Made by a program: the position numbers and the translations under genes. The notes below the pieces were generated by a model. That model was not told where the DNA came from and ran no database searches. It saw only the letters and a list, made by a program, of their open reading frames with translations. A stretch of 64,000 nucleotides of DNA from Azolla caroliniana (lineage: Eukaryota > Polypodiophyta). Below, piece after piece: positions 23,083-33,444 of the stretch (positions are counted from its first letter, which is position 1; each line of letters begins with the position of its first letter). Where the stretch lies: positions 15,128,001-15,192,000 of the forward strand of contig JBHGNT010000011.1 of assembly GCA_043228905.1 (NCBI GenBank). Reading direction: 5' to 3'.

Positions 23083-23325
23083 TGCCGAAGCACCGAGGTG
23101 AAGGGTGGATTCCGTGTGTATGATATAATCAGCTAAGATCCGCCACCCAATCCTTGGGTTGCTTGGGGATTCCTTCCATATCCTGAATCTTGGCTTTTGA
23201 AATGATCATCAATGGTATCAGAGAGCTCTCCACCACCACCTGTCCAGCGTGATTTGTCTTGCCCAGACAAGAGTTCTTATCACAAATATCTGCATCCCAC
23301 CCAAGCAAACGAAGCGCGAGCTGAA
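23083..23325 (-). pseudogene. Polyubiquitin pseudogene fragment
   Basis: On the minus strand an ATG at 23295 starts MQIFV. Successive frames then give VESSDTID, KAKIQDMEGIP and LADYIIHTESTLHL, in the order found in ubiquitin. Immediately upstream the DNA resembles the end of a preceding monomer (LRL-GG, then Met), so the source was a polyubiquitin gene. Frameshifts, several substitutions and an unreadable middle make it non-coding. No other monomers adjoin. Ubiquitin itself tags proteins for proteasomal turnover; this copy cannot do so. The match is read by eye but the ordered segments make chance unlikely. Confidence 0.8.
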
Positions 23326-23519
23326 AATGAATGAGAATGAATGAATGAGGAAAGGGGCGTCAGAGAAGCATCGATCGATCTATCGATGATGAAAAAAGAA
23401 GCTCAAATAAACTTTGCAATTTTTTTGAAACGTTTATGCGGGTAATAATCATCATAATTCTTATCTTCATAAATTCGATAAGGAAATCATGCTTTATCTC
23501 GGATTACGGATAGATACGT

Positions 23520-23660
23520 ACATATACATATGTACATATATGGATAAGTGTACGCGGAATATTCTAGACACATGGAGATATCTCGGATACGGATAGGATA
23601 GGATAGATACGTATACGTATATGGATAAGTATACGCGGAATATTCTAGACACATGGCGAA
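23520..23660. repeat. Short direct repeat with TATACGTA microsatellite
   Basis: GGATAAGTGTACGCGGAATA and GGATAAGTATACGCGGAATA, each followed by TTCTAGACACATGG, lie about 91 bp apart in alternating purine-pyrimidine sequence. Overlapping short ORFs here are artefacts of the repeat. Confidence 0.7.
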
Positions 23661-23869
23661 CGATCCGATGGAATGACACGCCCAAGAAACGTGTATACAC
23701 ACTCGACTTGTAAAATAAACATCAAACAATGATCGCATACATTTTCTTGAGAATAAATTCCGGCAATTGGCGTTGCATTGGTTTGTACATCATGGACAAT
23801 AAATGCTGGCGATTGGCAACCACTAGTGACATCTTAAGTACATATCGGCAGAGAGAGAGATAGAGAGAG

Positions 23870-24060
23870 CCCAGATGGATGTAGCTCAGTTGGTAAGGTT
23901 GCCCAATTCAGATCAGGTGGGTTCAACCCCTACATATCACACCGGTATCTAGTGAAATAAGAGATATCCATGGAATGAGAGAGAGGTGAGATATTTGGTT
24001 TGTAGCTAAATACTATAAATGACTTATCATTAGGGTAAGCTGATGACGAGAGAAAGAGAG
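23870..24060 (+). mobile_element. Composite SINE-like element with tRNA-like modules, copy 2
   Basis: The plus strand starts GGATGTAGCTCAGTTGGTAA (23877 on), then GCCCAATTCAGATC and the B-box-like GGGTTCAACCCC, ending CTACATATCA. A spacer with TATCTAGTGAAATAAGAGAT matches the spacer of copy 1 in reverse complement. Beyond it AGGGTAAGCTGATGAC (about 24031-24046) is the decayed minus-strand module. GA-rich tracts flank both sides. It is more decayed than copy 1 and retains only one second module. Confidence 0.55.
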
Positions 24061-24405
24061 AGAGATTATTTTCGATTTCTTGAGGTATTGTGGGCCATGG
24101 TTTAGTTGGATATATGTTGGATGCCTTCACTTTTGATTTGCAAGTTGGGGTGAGAAAATATGTTGTGAACTTAAAATGACTTCTTTTGTGGCAATTGATA
24201 TTGCTAGAGAAACCGTGGTCTTTTACCCATGAAGAGAGAGGACTCTGCAACGTCACATTATATCATCATATTTGACATTTGAATTGGTGTGCAGGGTGGG
24301 ATGAGTTCGTAGTAGTAGTTGTTGTTAGATCCTTGGAAGGGTTCTATACTTCGTTGTAAGTTAGTCATGGCGATGTTTTTTTCTTTGGTAATGAAAGGCA
24401 TTATT

Positions 24406-24410
<5 letters not shown>

Positions 24411-24461
<51 letters not shown>
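24411..24461. repeat. (GA)n microsatellite
   Basis: About 25 uninterrupted GA units. A (CA)n run at 25021-25050, a (GAA)n run near 25070-25096 and a G-run near 25219-25227 follow. They make up most of the distinctive content of 24.3-25.5 kb, in which I see no gene. Confidence 0.95.
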
Positions 24462-24465
<4 letters not shown>

Positions 24466-25017
24466 GCATAAGTATCTTGAGAAGCCGACAACAATGACAT
24501 AACGTTACTCACATGCGCCTGCCTTGCTTTGGTTTCTATACTAGTTGCACATATTAGGGATCGAATAAACACTAATGGTGTGTGATCGATAAGTAGGTTT
24601 CTCACCCACGATTATGTTTTTCTAATTTGTGATGATGTACTATTTTGGTTGTATATAATACGCAAGATGACGTGAAGCATGTTCAACATGTGCCTTTACT
24701 ATCTGCATTATTCTGATAGGACGACTGCCTTAAAGTACCAAGGCACGGGACACAGAAGACGACATGGACATGCATATTGAAATTGGGGGAGATAGGGAAT
24801 GAACGGGGTCAGTGTGGCTCTAGAATCAACAAAATACCTTTGCCAAAGTTGAGACTTTCCACATAAAACAATACACCATGTGTGGATCTCTCATATTCTG
24901 AAAGGCATGTGGTGCAACAATGCTCATCTAGTGGGCAACCCAAACCAACCAATACACCTCCCCCCTTTGCCTCCATATACATAGTAGATTGCACGCTAAC
25001 TAAACAAAGAAACGTGT

Positions 25018-25055
<38 letters not shown>

Positions 25056-25389
25056 CTATCTTACACGCAAGAAGAAGAAGAAGAAGAAGAAGAAGAACGT
25101 GTTTCTTGACTCTTGCCCGAGTGATCGTCTCGACCGTAATAAACCAACCATCCAACATTTTTCGATTATTGCTGCCCATATTACAAAAGAAAAGCGGACA
25201 AAGTTCTTGTTTTTTTTGGGGGGGAGGGTCTTCTGGTTTGAGCACGAGGTGATTCTCATGTTAGTGTTGTTTCCTTGGGGACGTGTGTGTCGGTGAGTGT
25301 TTCATGGGTTCCTCGGTTGGGCGGGGTGGGTGGGCGGCCACTCGTATTTTTTCTCGGCTGGTCGCCTGGAAATTGAAGGAAAACTGAGG

Positions 25390-25505
25390 AGGGAATGGGC
25401 AGGGCATGAATCATCATCTTCATCATCAGTCTTTTTGGTGGCATGGCAGGGCAGGGCATGAATCATCATCATCATCATCATCATCAGTCTTTTTGGTGAC
25501 ATGGC
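25390..25505. repeat. Short tandem duplication of about 60 bp
   Basis: GGGCAGGGCATGAATCATCA followed by an ATC run and CAGTCTTTTTGGTG occurs twice in succession, the second with a longer ATC run. It lies upstream of the MSL gene. Confidence 0.75.
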
Positions 25506-25560
25506 AGGCTCGGTTGCAGGGCAGGGCAGGGTATGATCATTGATGAATCATGATGATGGA

Positions 25561-25627
25561 TTAGGGTTGGGGTTAGGGTTAGGGTTGGGGTTAGGGTTAG
25601 GGTTAGGGTTGGGGTTAGGATTGGGGG
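25561..25627 (+). repeat. Telomere-like hexamer tract (TTAGGG/TTGGGG)
   Basis: Eleven hexamers in register: TTAGGG interspersed with TTGGGG and one TTAGGA. This is the six-base form, not the usual plant TTTAGGG. The G runs could form a quadruplex. It sits about 130-200 bp before the probable 5' leader of the MSL gene, so it may act as a promoter element or be an interstitial telomeric repeat. Confidence 0.85.
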
Positions 25628-26036
25628 TGAGGTGAGGTGAGAGACCCATCTGCATCCCCATCCCCATCTCCATCCATCGATCTCTTCTCTCTGCAACCTG
25701 CAGAACCCAGAACGCCAACAGTCGCTCAGTCAGTCTGCTCTCTTTCTCTCTCCCTAACTGCCCTGTCCCCCCCCTTCCCTGCTCTGTAACTCTTCATGTC
25801 TCCACTCATGGCTCTGCTCCTTCCTTGCCAAGATCATCATCACTCCTCCTCTTCTTCTCTTCTTCTTCTTCTTCCTCTTCTTCTTCTTCTTCTTCACTCA
25901 CACCCACACCCACATCCATATACACAGAAACAGAGCATCAGTGCACAGCTCATTCTTTCTGCTGGGCTGGATCCATCTGGCAACAGCAGCATCATCCTCA
26001 CCCTTCCGCGCAGCTCTTCTATCCTCAATCTGCTTG

Positions 26037-26838
26037 GTATGAGCTCAAAAATCACTACTGCACACATTCATCTGTTTCTATTTCTTGCACCGGTTGCATT
26101 GCTGTGTGTGATAGGAGCGAGCGAGTGAAAGAAAAATGGATGCTTTCTCTCTCTCTCTCTTATTGAACTGATCAGAACATGTGGAATATGATGACGCTGT
26201 AATCTGCTACGAATGAAATGTAGTGAGCTTTTTCCACCCCATTGATTACATGGCTCTTTCATATGTTGAGGAGGTCATGCTAGAACGTGTTGGTATGTTT
26301 AATCATAGAAGTTGTTGTAGAGAAATGAAATACTACAGTTCTATTCTTTTTTCATATATCTCCATGCCTATCAGTCATATGGAGGCCCATGATGTGCATT
26401 GCGTCCAGCTCTAGTGATTTTTTCATGATTGGTTTTTTTGTACGTATGAAGTGAATGCTTGCATATGTGAATATATAATCCGAATGTTGTTGCCGAGAAT
26501 TACATGTTAGGGTTTCATCTTTGTTTTGTCTGTTTCTATCCACCGTTTATTTGTGGGATTGTCTCCGGTTGGTGGCTTGTTTTCATTGGAGAGTACACAA
26601 TTCTTTTGGCATATGGAGATGATGCTATAATGTGTATGTGGAGACAGACATATTGTTGCAGAGAATAAAAAGTTTGTTTGTTTAATCTGTATCCATGCCC
26701 ACCGATGAGTTTAAGGATGTGGATATCTTTTATTGGTTTCCTTGGAAGTCGGTGACATTATGTACAGGAGCCAGCGATTATTCATCAAGATATTGTGATC
26801 CCCTGGAAATTAAACTTGGTTTCTTTTTTATGCATTAG
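26037..26838 (+). other. Probable 5'-UTR intron of the MSL gene
   Basis: A donor CTTG|GTATGAG at 26037 and an acceptor TATGCATTAG|GG at 26838 bracket a stretch with no coding sequence. The acceptor lies 13 bp before the ATG. The leader exon would end at 26036 and begin somewhere in the CT-rich stretch 25690-25900. No transcript evidence. Confidence 0.5.
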
Positions 26839-26851
26839 GGGCTGCGTGGAG

Positions 26852-29800
26852 ATGGCGGGGTCAAGGGAACATTATCAGAATTTGGACACTTCAATGCCAA
26901 CCCATTCAGAGTTAGATACTGAAAATGAGGGTTTGGGGAAGGAGTATGTATCCACCCTGAGGAGGTTTAGCTCAAGGGAATATGTCGACATGTGTGAAGG
27001 GGGTAAAGAGGTGAATGCCTCCCATTCTATGCTACACTCTGGCATCAAGCAGGAGATTGATGCGGATGGAACTCCAAATAGTACCAGGAAGGAGCATAGT
27101 ATTGCGGATGGATTTACGAAGAAAATTTCAGCATGTTCTCTGCCATCCATTTCGGAGCTAAATAGTTGTGCCAACACTATGGATTTCCTCAATGGGTCCG
27201 ACAATGATGATAGCAGCGACACCGATTTACCTGCAGTTGAACCATTACTGGATAATGTTTCCCTTCATGCATTTTCTCGATTGAAGTCACGATTTCAAGA
27301 TCCTCCATCTCTAACACCAGCTGTGATGAATCAGTTAACATACTGTAGCTCTTTTGTGCGGAGACGGGCATCCGCGAACACCTCGCCAGAATTTCCTGTA
27401 AATATGGTTTCATCCAAAGATGAGCCTCCTCAAGAAGTCTCGGCGGAGACACACTCTGGTCCTGCTTATAGCTTGTCAAAATCGAACTCGAATCGCACTG
27501 AACAAGAGGAACAAGATCCATTCATTGCGGATTATGTACCAGAAGATAAAAAAGACAAAGAAAACAAATGGCTTATCAGTGTTCAATGGTGCAGCCTTTT
27601 TGTACTCATGGCATTCTTAATCAGCAGTGTTGAGATTCCAATCCTTGAAAAAGTTTTGTTTCTTGGCCTCAATCTGTGGCGTTGGCAGGCTCTTGCCCTT
27701 GTCATTCTTTGTGGTCACCTTATCTCTGGATGGATCATGAAGGTCATTTTTTTCCTCACTTTTCTATAATCCTTTTGCAATTTGTTAAATTATTGACTTG
27801 TTATCGACATGTATTTGCAAAACTAATGTTCATAATGTGTCAACTTTCACATGACATTAGGATGCCATATAGATTTAGTTATGTTCCCAATATGACACAT
27901 ATTCTGACAGTTTTTATGATTTTAGTTGTTTGTGTCATTGATCGAGAAGCACTATATCCTCAAGAAGAAAGTTCTATATTTCGTATATGGCCTCCGAAAT
28001 TGTGTGAAGAATAGCATCTGGCTAGCATTAGTTGTTGGAGTATGGGGGGTAATATTCCAGGGGCATGAAGATACTACAGCAGTCAGCATTGTCTCTAAGG
28101 TACAATTAATTATTGTTTAAGGTGCGAAGTTCCTTTAGCAATCCTGAGAATTAAGATCTTTTGATAATTTTGCAGTGTTAGTTATTTGTTTTCTTTTGAA
28201 AACTTTCTCTTGATGGATTTTGCAGGTATTGTGGTGTCTTTTTACAGCATCAATCTCATGGATGCTTAAGATTCTTGTGGTGAAAGTCGCTGCCAGCAAT
28301 TTCCATCGGACTGCATACTTCGAGAAAATCCAAGAGTGTCTTTTCAATCAGTATTTACTTGAGAAACTATCAGGGCCACCAACCATGGCAAACTTTGATA
28401 TGGAGAATGGCCGTAAGAACAGTTCTGTCAGCTCTAAACTCAGGAAGCACCATGGAGGTATAGGTGGCTCTCTAAGGAATGAGGAAATTCATCCACAGAA
28501 GGAGCTTCTAAAGACACAATCTGAGAGCCAATTGCATCCTGTCTCCTCTCTTGAATCTTCCTCAAGTTTTGCATGGAAAAGAACATTGAACTCTAAGATA
28601 ACATCATATTGGCACAAAGGTTGTCGGAAATTTGGCAGCGATCGATCACATCATAGTGTTATTGAGATGGATGGTACACCGCCAATGTCAAATGCACCAA
28701 AGCAGGATGATATACAATTTGTTCCCCAAATCCCAAATTTAGGAAAAAGTGCAAAAACACTTCAACATGAGAAGCTGCAAGGGTTAACATCAGAGGTATC
28801 TTTGTTTTTTTTTCTTTAACTTTCATTTCATTTTTTGCTTTTTTCTTGTGAATTAATGTAATAAATGATTTTTGTCTGGATTAGAATGCTGCCATTTTCA
28901 TTTACACTGTCGAGAAAGTTTAAATCCCTTTTCATTAAGGTGCCTTGCTGAACTATATTCAACTGTAGAATTATTGTTAGGTACTCCTCGGAAAGAAATA
29001 GAGAACTTACTATCTTTTGTACACCAGTAGTTTTAGACATGAAGTCTAAATGGGTTGTACGGTTACAAGAATCAAGGGGATCTCTCTATGTGGGTTAAGG
29101 TAATCACACTTGACACTGCTGTGTTTCTCTTACCTATGATAGCACCCAAAAACAGTTTTAACTAAATTAAGTCGCTTGAAAGCTCATATACAATCTTAAT
29201 TAATTAGCTTTTATCCTATTCCATAGGTATTCAAAAAAGTGATTTAGTACTACAATGTCACCAATTTGTAAGCTCAGAATAGTCTGGTCTCATAAAAATA
29301 TATTATAATAGACCAAAATGCCGGCTGTTTTGTGGAAGCCACATATCCAGACATCTAAACATGTGTTCAAAACACCACAGATTATATAAAAGTTTCTTGG
29401 AAATAGTTTGAATTGTCACAAATGACATACATTAGAAAGACCTTGACCTGTAGATAAAATAATTGTCTCACAGATGATGTTGTGAGATTCCATACTGAAG
29501 AAATGACATCATCAATGCCATTCCAAGATTTGTGAATTATTCCTAAATGGCTTTAGACTATGTATGTGTGTAATTTCTTTGTTTTGTTTTTGTAGACAGT
29601 ATCAGTGTTTACGCTCAAGAGATTAATGAAGATAGTTCGTAACACAAATTTGAGGACATATTCCTCATTGCTGTCCCACGAGAAAGAGCAGACCTTCATC
29701 AACAGTGAAGCTCAAGCAAAAGCTGTTGCTAGACAGGTAAAGAGCCGTTAAAATTTGTGTTGAAGGAAATTATCAGTGTGAGAATGTTTTATAAAATGCT

Positions 29801-31639
29801 TGTTAATGTAACTCTCATTTTGTGTTCTCTAGATATATCACAATATGGTAAGACCTGGGCAGAAATATATTACAATCACAAACTTTCTATATTTCCTGGA
29901 TAAAGACCAAGCGTTCAAGGCATTTGGTATATTTGAAGCCACTGAGACAGGTGAAATTACGAAGCATGCCTTTGCCAGGTGGGTTGTGAATGCATATAAG
30001 GAGCGGAGAGCCCTTGGTTTGACTTTGAATGACAACAAAACAATTATTGAAAAGCTGCATACAGTTTTAAATGGGGTAAGTTCTATGTTGATTTATGAAC
30101 ATGCTGCATGTCTCTTGATGACTCTTTATATTGGTTTGCAATCGTTAGTTTGTGGATTCTTCCCATACTTACTGGGATACATTTTCCTTGTCTAATCTGG
30201 AAAGATGATAAGAATATAACAGTGTAAGTATGTGCTATACGAAAAAGAGGTGAGGACAGATCATTGCTCCTCATTGTTTTAGGTATTAAAGATTTTTGTG
30301 CAACTATTAAGCACAGTTGGTGCTGGTTAAGAAATTCAGAAAGTCGTTCTTTTTATGTTCCATGAACCAGGTTCTGGCCGTGATCCTAGTTGCTGCTTTT
30401 GTTTTGATTTTCGGAGTTGATACCTCGAAAGTTCTTCTGTTCGTTTCATCAATAATTTTACCATCTGTTTTTATGTTTGGTAATGCTGCGAAGGTTTTAT
30501 TTGAGTCTTTGATTTTCCTCTTTGTGACACACCCCTTTGATGTTGGGGATCGAATATCTGTGGATAGCCAAGCAATGCTAGTTGAGGTAATGATGACCTT
30601 GTGTGTTGATTTAAGCATATAAATGAACTTATGTTGATTATAAAAGCTAATATGACCTTTTGATCAGGAGATGAACATTTTGCACACTATCCTTCTCAGG
30701 TTAGATTTAATATTATCCTTCCAATCTGCTTAAGAGTAGAAAAAACTCTTGTTTGAATTAAATTCTTTTTGCTTCTATTACTGCAGTACAAGCAATGAAA
30801 AGATATACTATCCGAATTTTCTACTTGCTGGTAAACCTATTGCAAACTTTTATCGAAGCCCTGATCAATGGGATGCAATTGACTTCCAAATTCACATGAA
30901 TACGCCACTTGAGAAACTAACCATGTTGAAAGAAAGACTCCAGAAATATATTGAGGGGCTACCACAAATTTGGTATCCTGACTTCCGAATGGCTTGTAAA
31001 GATATAGAAGACTCCACTAAAATGAAGATGGGTATATGGCCGAGGCATCGGTTAAACTTCCAGGTAAATTTCTCTTATCCTCTTACCAACCTACATTTTC
31101 ATAATTTAATAAACCATTCCCTATATTAGTACTCGTACGTCCCTGTTTTAGTACTACTTTTTGATTTACTGTTTTCCAGTAAAACAGATCATAGCCGATC
31201 TCAGATCTATTGGTGCTTCCCGTTATTTTTGATAATTTATGTTCAGATTTGTCGGATCTAACTGTTGCTTCCTTCTTCTAACACTTATTCAGATTTGTCA
31301 GTGCTAAACCAAAACCAAAAGGCGCTCTATTATTTAGTCTTATTCATCAGTTTTCACAGTCATTTCTTTCTTCTTTCTTTTATTGCTGTTTGATGAAAAC
31401 AGACTATTCTTATTCAGGTTTGTCAGAGTTGAACTGTTTTGTTACTTTTATCAATGTTTTGATTCTTATTCATTTCAACCCAACAGGAAGGAGGGGAGAG
31501 GCTTCAGCGACGAAGTGCCTTGTTGCTCTATTTGAAACAGCAGCTGGAAGAGTTAGATATTAGTTATCATCTTCCTTCGCAACAAATCACCGTCACTGGT
31601 GTTCCAGCGACACGACTTGCATCATTGTGTGACATTTAA
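26852..31639 (+). CDS. MSL10-like: MscS-like mechanosensitive ion channel (MSL10 type), nine coding exons
   Basis: Plant MSL4-10 proteins are plasma-membrane channels that pass anions under membrane tension. Coding exons: 26852-27742, 27926-28099, 28226-28795, 29596-29736, 29833-30075, 30371-30586, 30668-30699, 30787-31063, 31487-31639. All have GT...AG borders and phases that sum to 898 residues plus stop. A polar Ser/Asp-rich N-terminus of about 240 residues precedes six predicted membrane segments: ISVQWCSLFVLMAFLI, WRWQALALVILCG, SIWLALVVGVWGV, VLWCLFTASISWML, VLAVILVAAFVLIFG and the pore-lining segment near MFGNAAKVLFESLIFLFV. HPFDVGDRI and YYPN are MscS-domain hallmarks. The 190-codon exon makes the cytosolic loop long. 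The protein is longer than Arabidopsis MSL10. A 5'-UTR intron (about 26037-26838) probably precedes the start. Family assignment is strong. Confidence 0.93.
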
Positions 31640-33440
31640 CTTCAGATATAAGTATATAATGCAAAATTGTTCCCACAAGCTTCTATATATCTATATATCT
31701 TCATAACATCTCTCTTGAAAACCAACCATTGTGGCACCCTCTATATAACATTTCTTACATCCCCCACATGCTTGTTGTAGCATCAAGATATTAAAATGCT
31801 AATAACAATAATGAATACTATGATGATGATTATTATTATATAATCCTTTCTTTGACGGCATTTCTATCTGGGTTTAAATATGATTGCTATTCATGGTAAA
31901 TGCAGACATATACTGTTGTTCAGTCGGATTAAAAAGCCTCATATTGTTTTAATGGAAGGAATGTAGTTTAAAATTTTCACATGGCTCAACAACTCAAATT
32001 TTCTAGGAGATTAAGTTCAAGGTGGTACGATTGATATGGAGTTCAGCTTAGGAACGATTTATATTCATTAGATAACATTCACATATTGAGCACTTGGCTT
32101 TACAATGCCTCACAATTGATGACGATGCTACAACTTTTATGGCATGTGAGCTTATAAAAGGGACAAACTACCCTCTCTTTGTATGGCATCTTGAGATGAT
32201 CTTGAGACCCTATTGGTAAGGCAAAGCTCTCTTTTTTCGAATCTATTCATCTCTACCTTCCGAGTTATAACATATGGTAATGTTTAGTATGAGACACTGA
32301 TGGTATTTTATGTTCATCTCTTGTCCTTTGATCAGGATGGTCGATGTGGTTAAGCAACCCAACCCTTCTTTTTGTAATCTTCACATTCATTGCTTATCAT
32401 TAGAATTTTGATTTTTAATAATGGTGCTGGTGTCTTGGCATTGCCAAAGGTAAGATGACATCACAGTATGGATGGCAAGGAACGGTCTTCAACGTTGGGA
32501 TAATCCACATCCTAATTAATATGTGATCATCCAATGATAACTACGACTCTTCCCATGTACTCCAAAAATCTGATAGCCTCCTCCATATTGCCCATCACTT
32601 GTGTTTTTATCTTCAACCAATATGAATGTTTTGGTAAGAACAATAAAGTTCTGTGATCTGTTGTTGGTTCTCATTTCTTCTCATCAAATGCAATTTACCG
32701 ACAATCATAAACTTATTGACTATAGTAATGATGAATAGCTCTTGTCAATAGCCCTCTATCTCAGCATTCAAAGGTTTTTATTGTAAAACATTCTCTTTGA
32801 AGGTTAATTTTTTAATATCATAATTGCAAATCACACTAAAGTTTCTGATAGTTTTGTAACAAATTGAATCCATTTCCATTATGGTTGGAGTTTTTATTAA
32901 TTTATAATTATATAATTACCTCAACGTATGGAGGTGTATGTATTTCAGCATATAAATAATTATACTAAACTTGGGATTGTTCTTTAACATGCCAACGAAC
33001 ATAACCATACAACCCCATATTCCAAAATGAAGGCTTTATTACGTTTTTTCTATATGATTACATTGCAATTAAGTTTAGCCTCAATGGATCTGTGGATGAT
33101 GTTGTGTTATGTAGGGGTTACTACATTCCAAAAGTTGGGTGGGTCACTAGCAACATTTATGATCCAATTAGACATATAGAATCCAAGTTTCACCAAACCA
33201 AATAGACATATGTAGCTTGGTAAGGTTGTCCCTAGAGACGAGAAGGTGTGTTTAAGCCCTCTGCATTTCAGATAATCATCTCATAAATAGGCAGGAATTA
33301 TGACCCTTGTGTAGGAATTCACAAAGATATACCTCGCGTGGCAAAATCTCTCTCTGCCAATTTCATTTCAAATTTGATTTGTATCCAAATGCTCAAGAGG
33401 TTGGATCCAATGATGATGAGAGAGAGGGATAGAGACTCAA
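31640..33440. other. Intergenic DNA, AT-rich, no gene seen
   Basis: Contains the probable 3' UTR of the MSL gene. Near 33203-33255 a GTAGCTTGGTAAGGTTGTCC word resembles the A-box end of the composite tRNA-like element, badly decayed. Otherwise unremarkable. Confidence 0.45.
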
Positions 33441-33444
33441 AGCA

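Noticed and set aside
23877-23937. A second functional tRNA gene
   Set aside because: The tRNA-like sequence lacks a proper anticodon arm and D-stem and has SINE-type flanks, unlike the clean tRNA-Thr at 6413-6485.
32400-32640. GAGVLALPK-like text suggesting an amino-acid transporter pseudogene
   Set aside because: Only one short motif; flanking frames do not give ordered transporter segments. Too weak to annotate.
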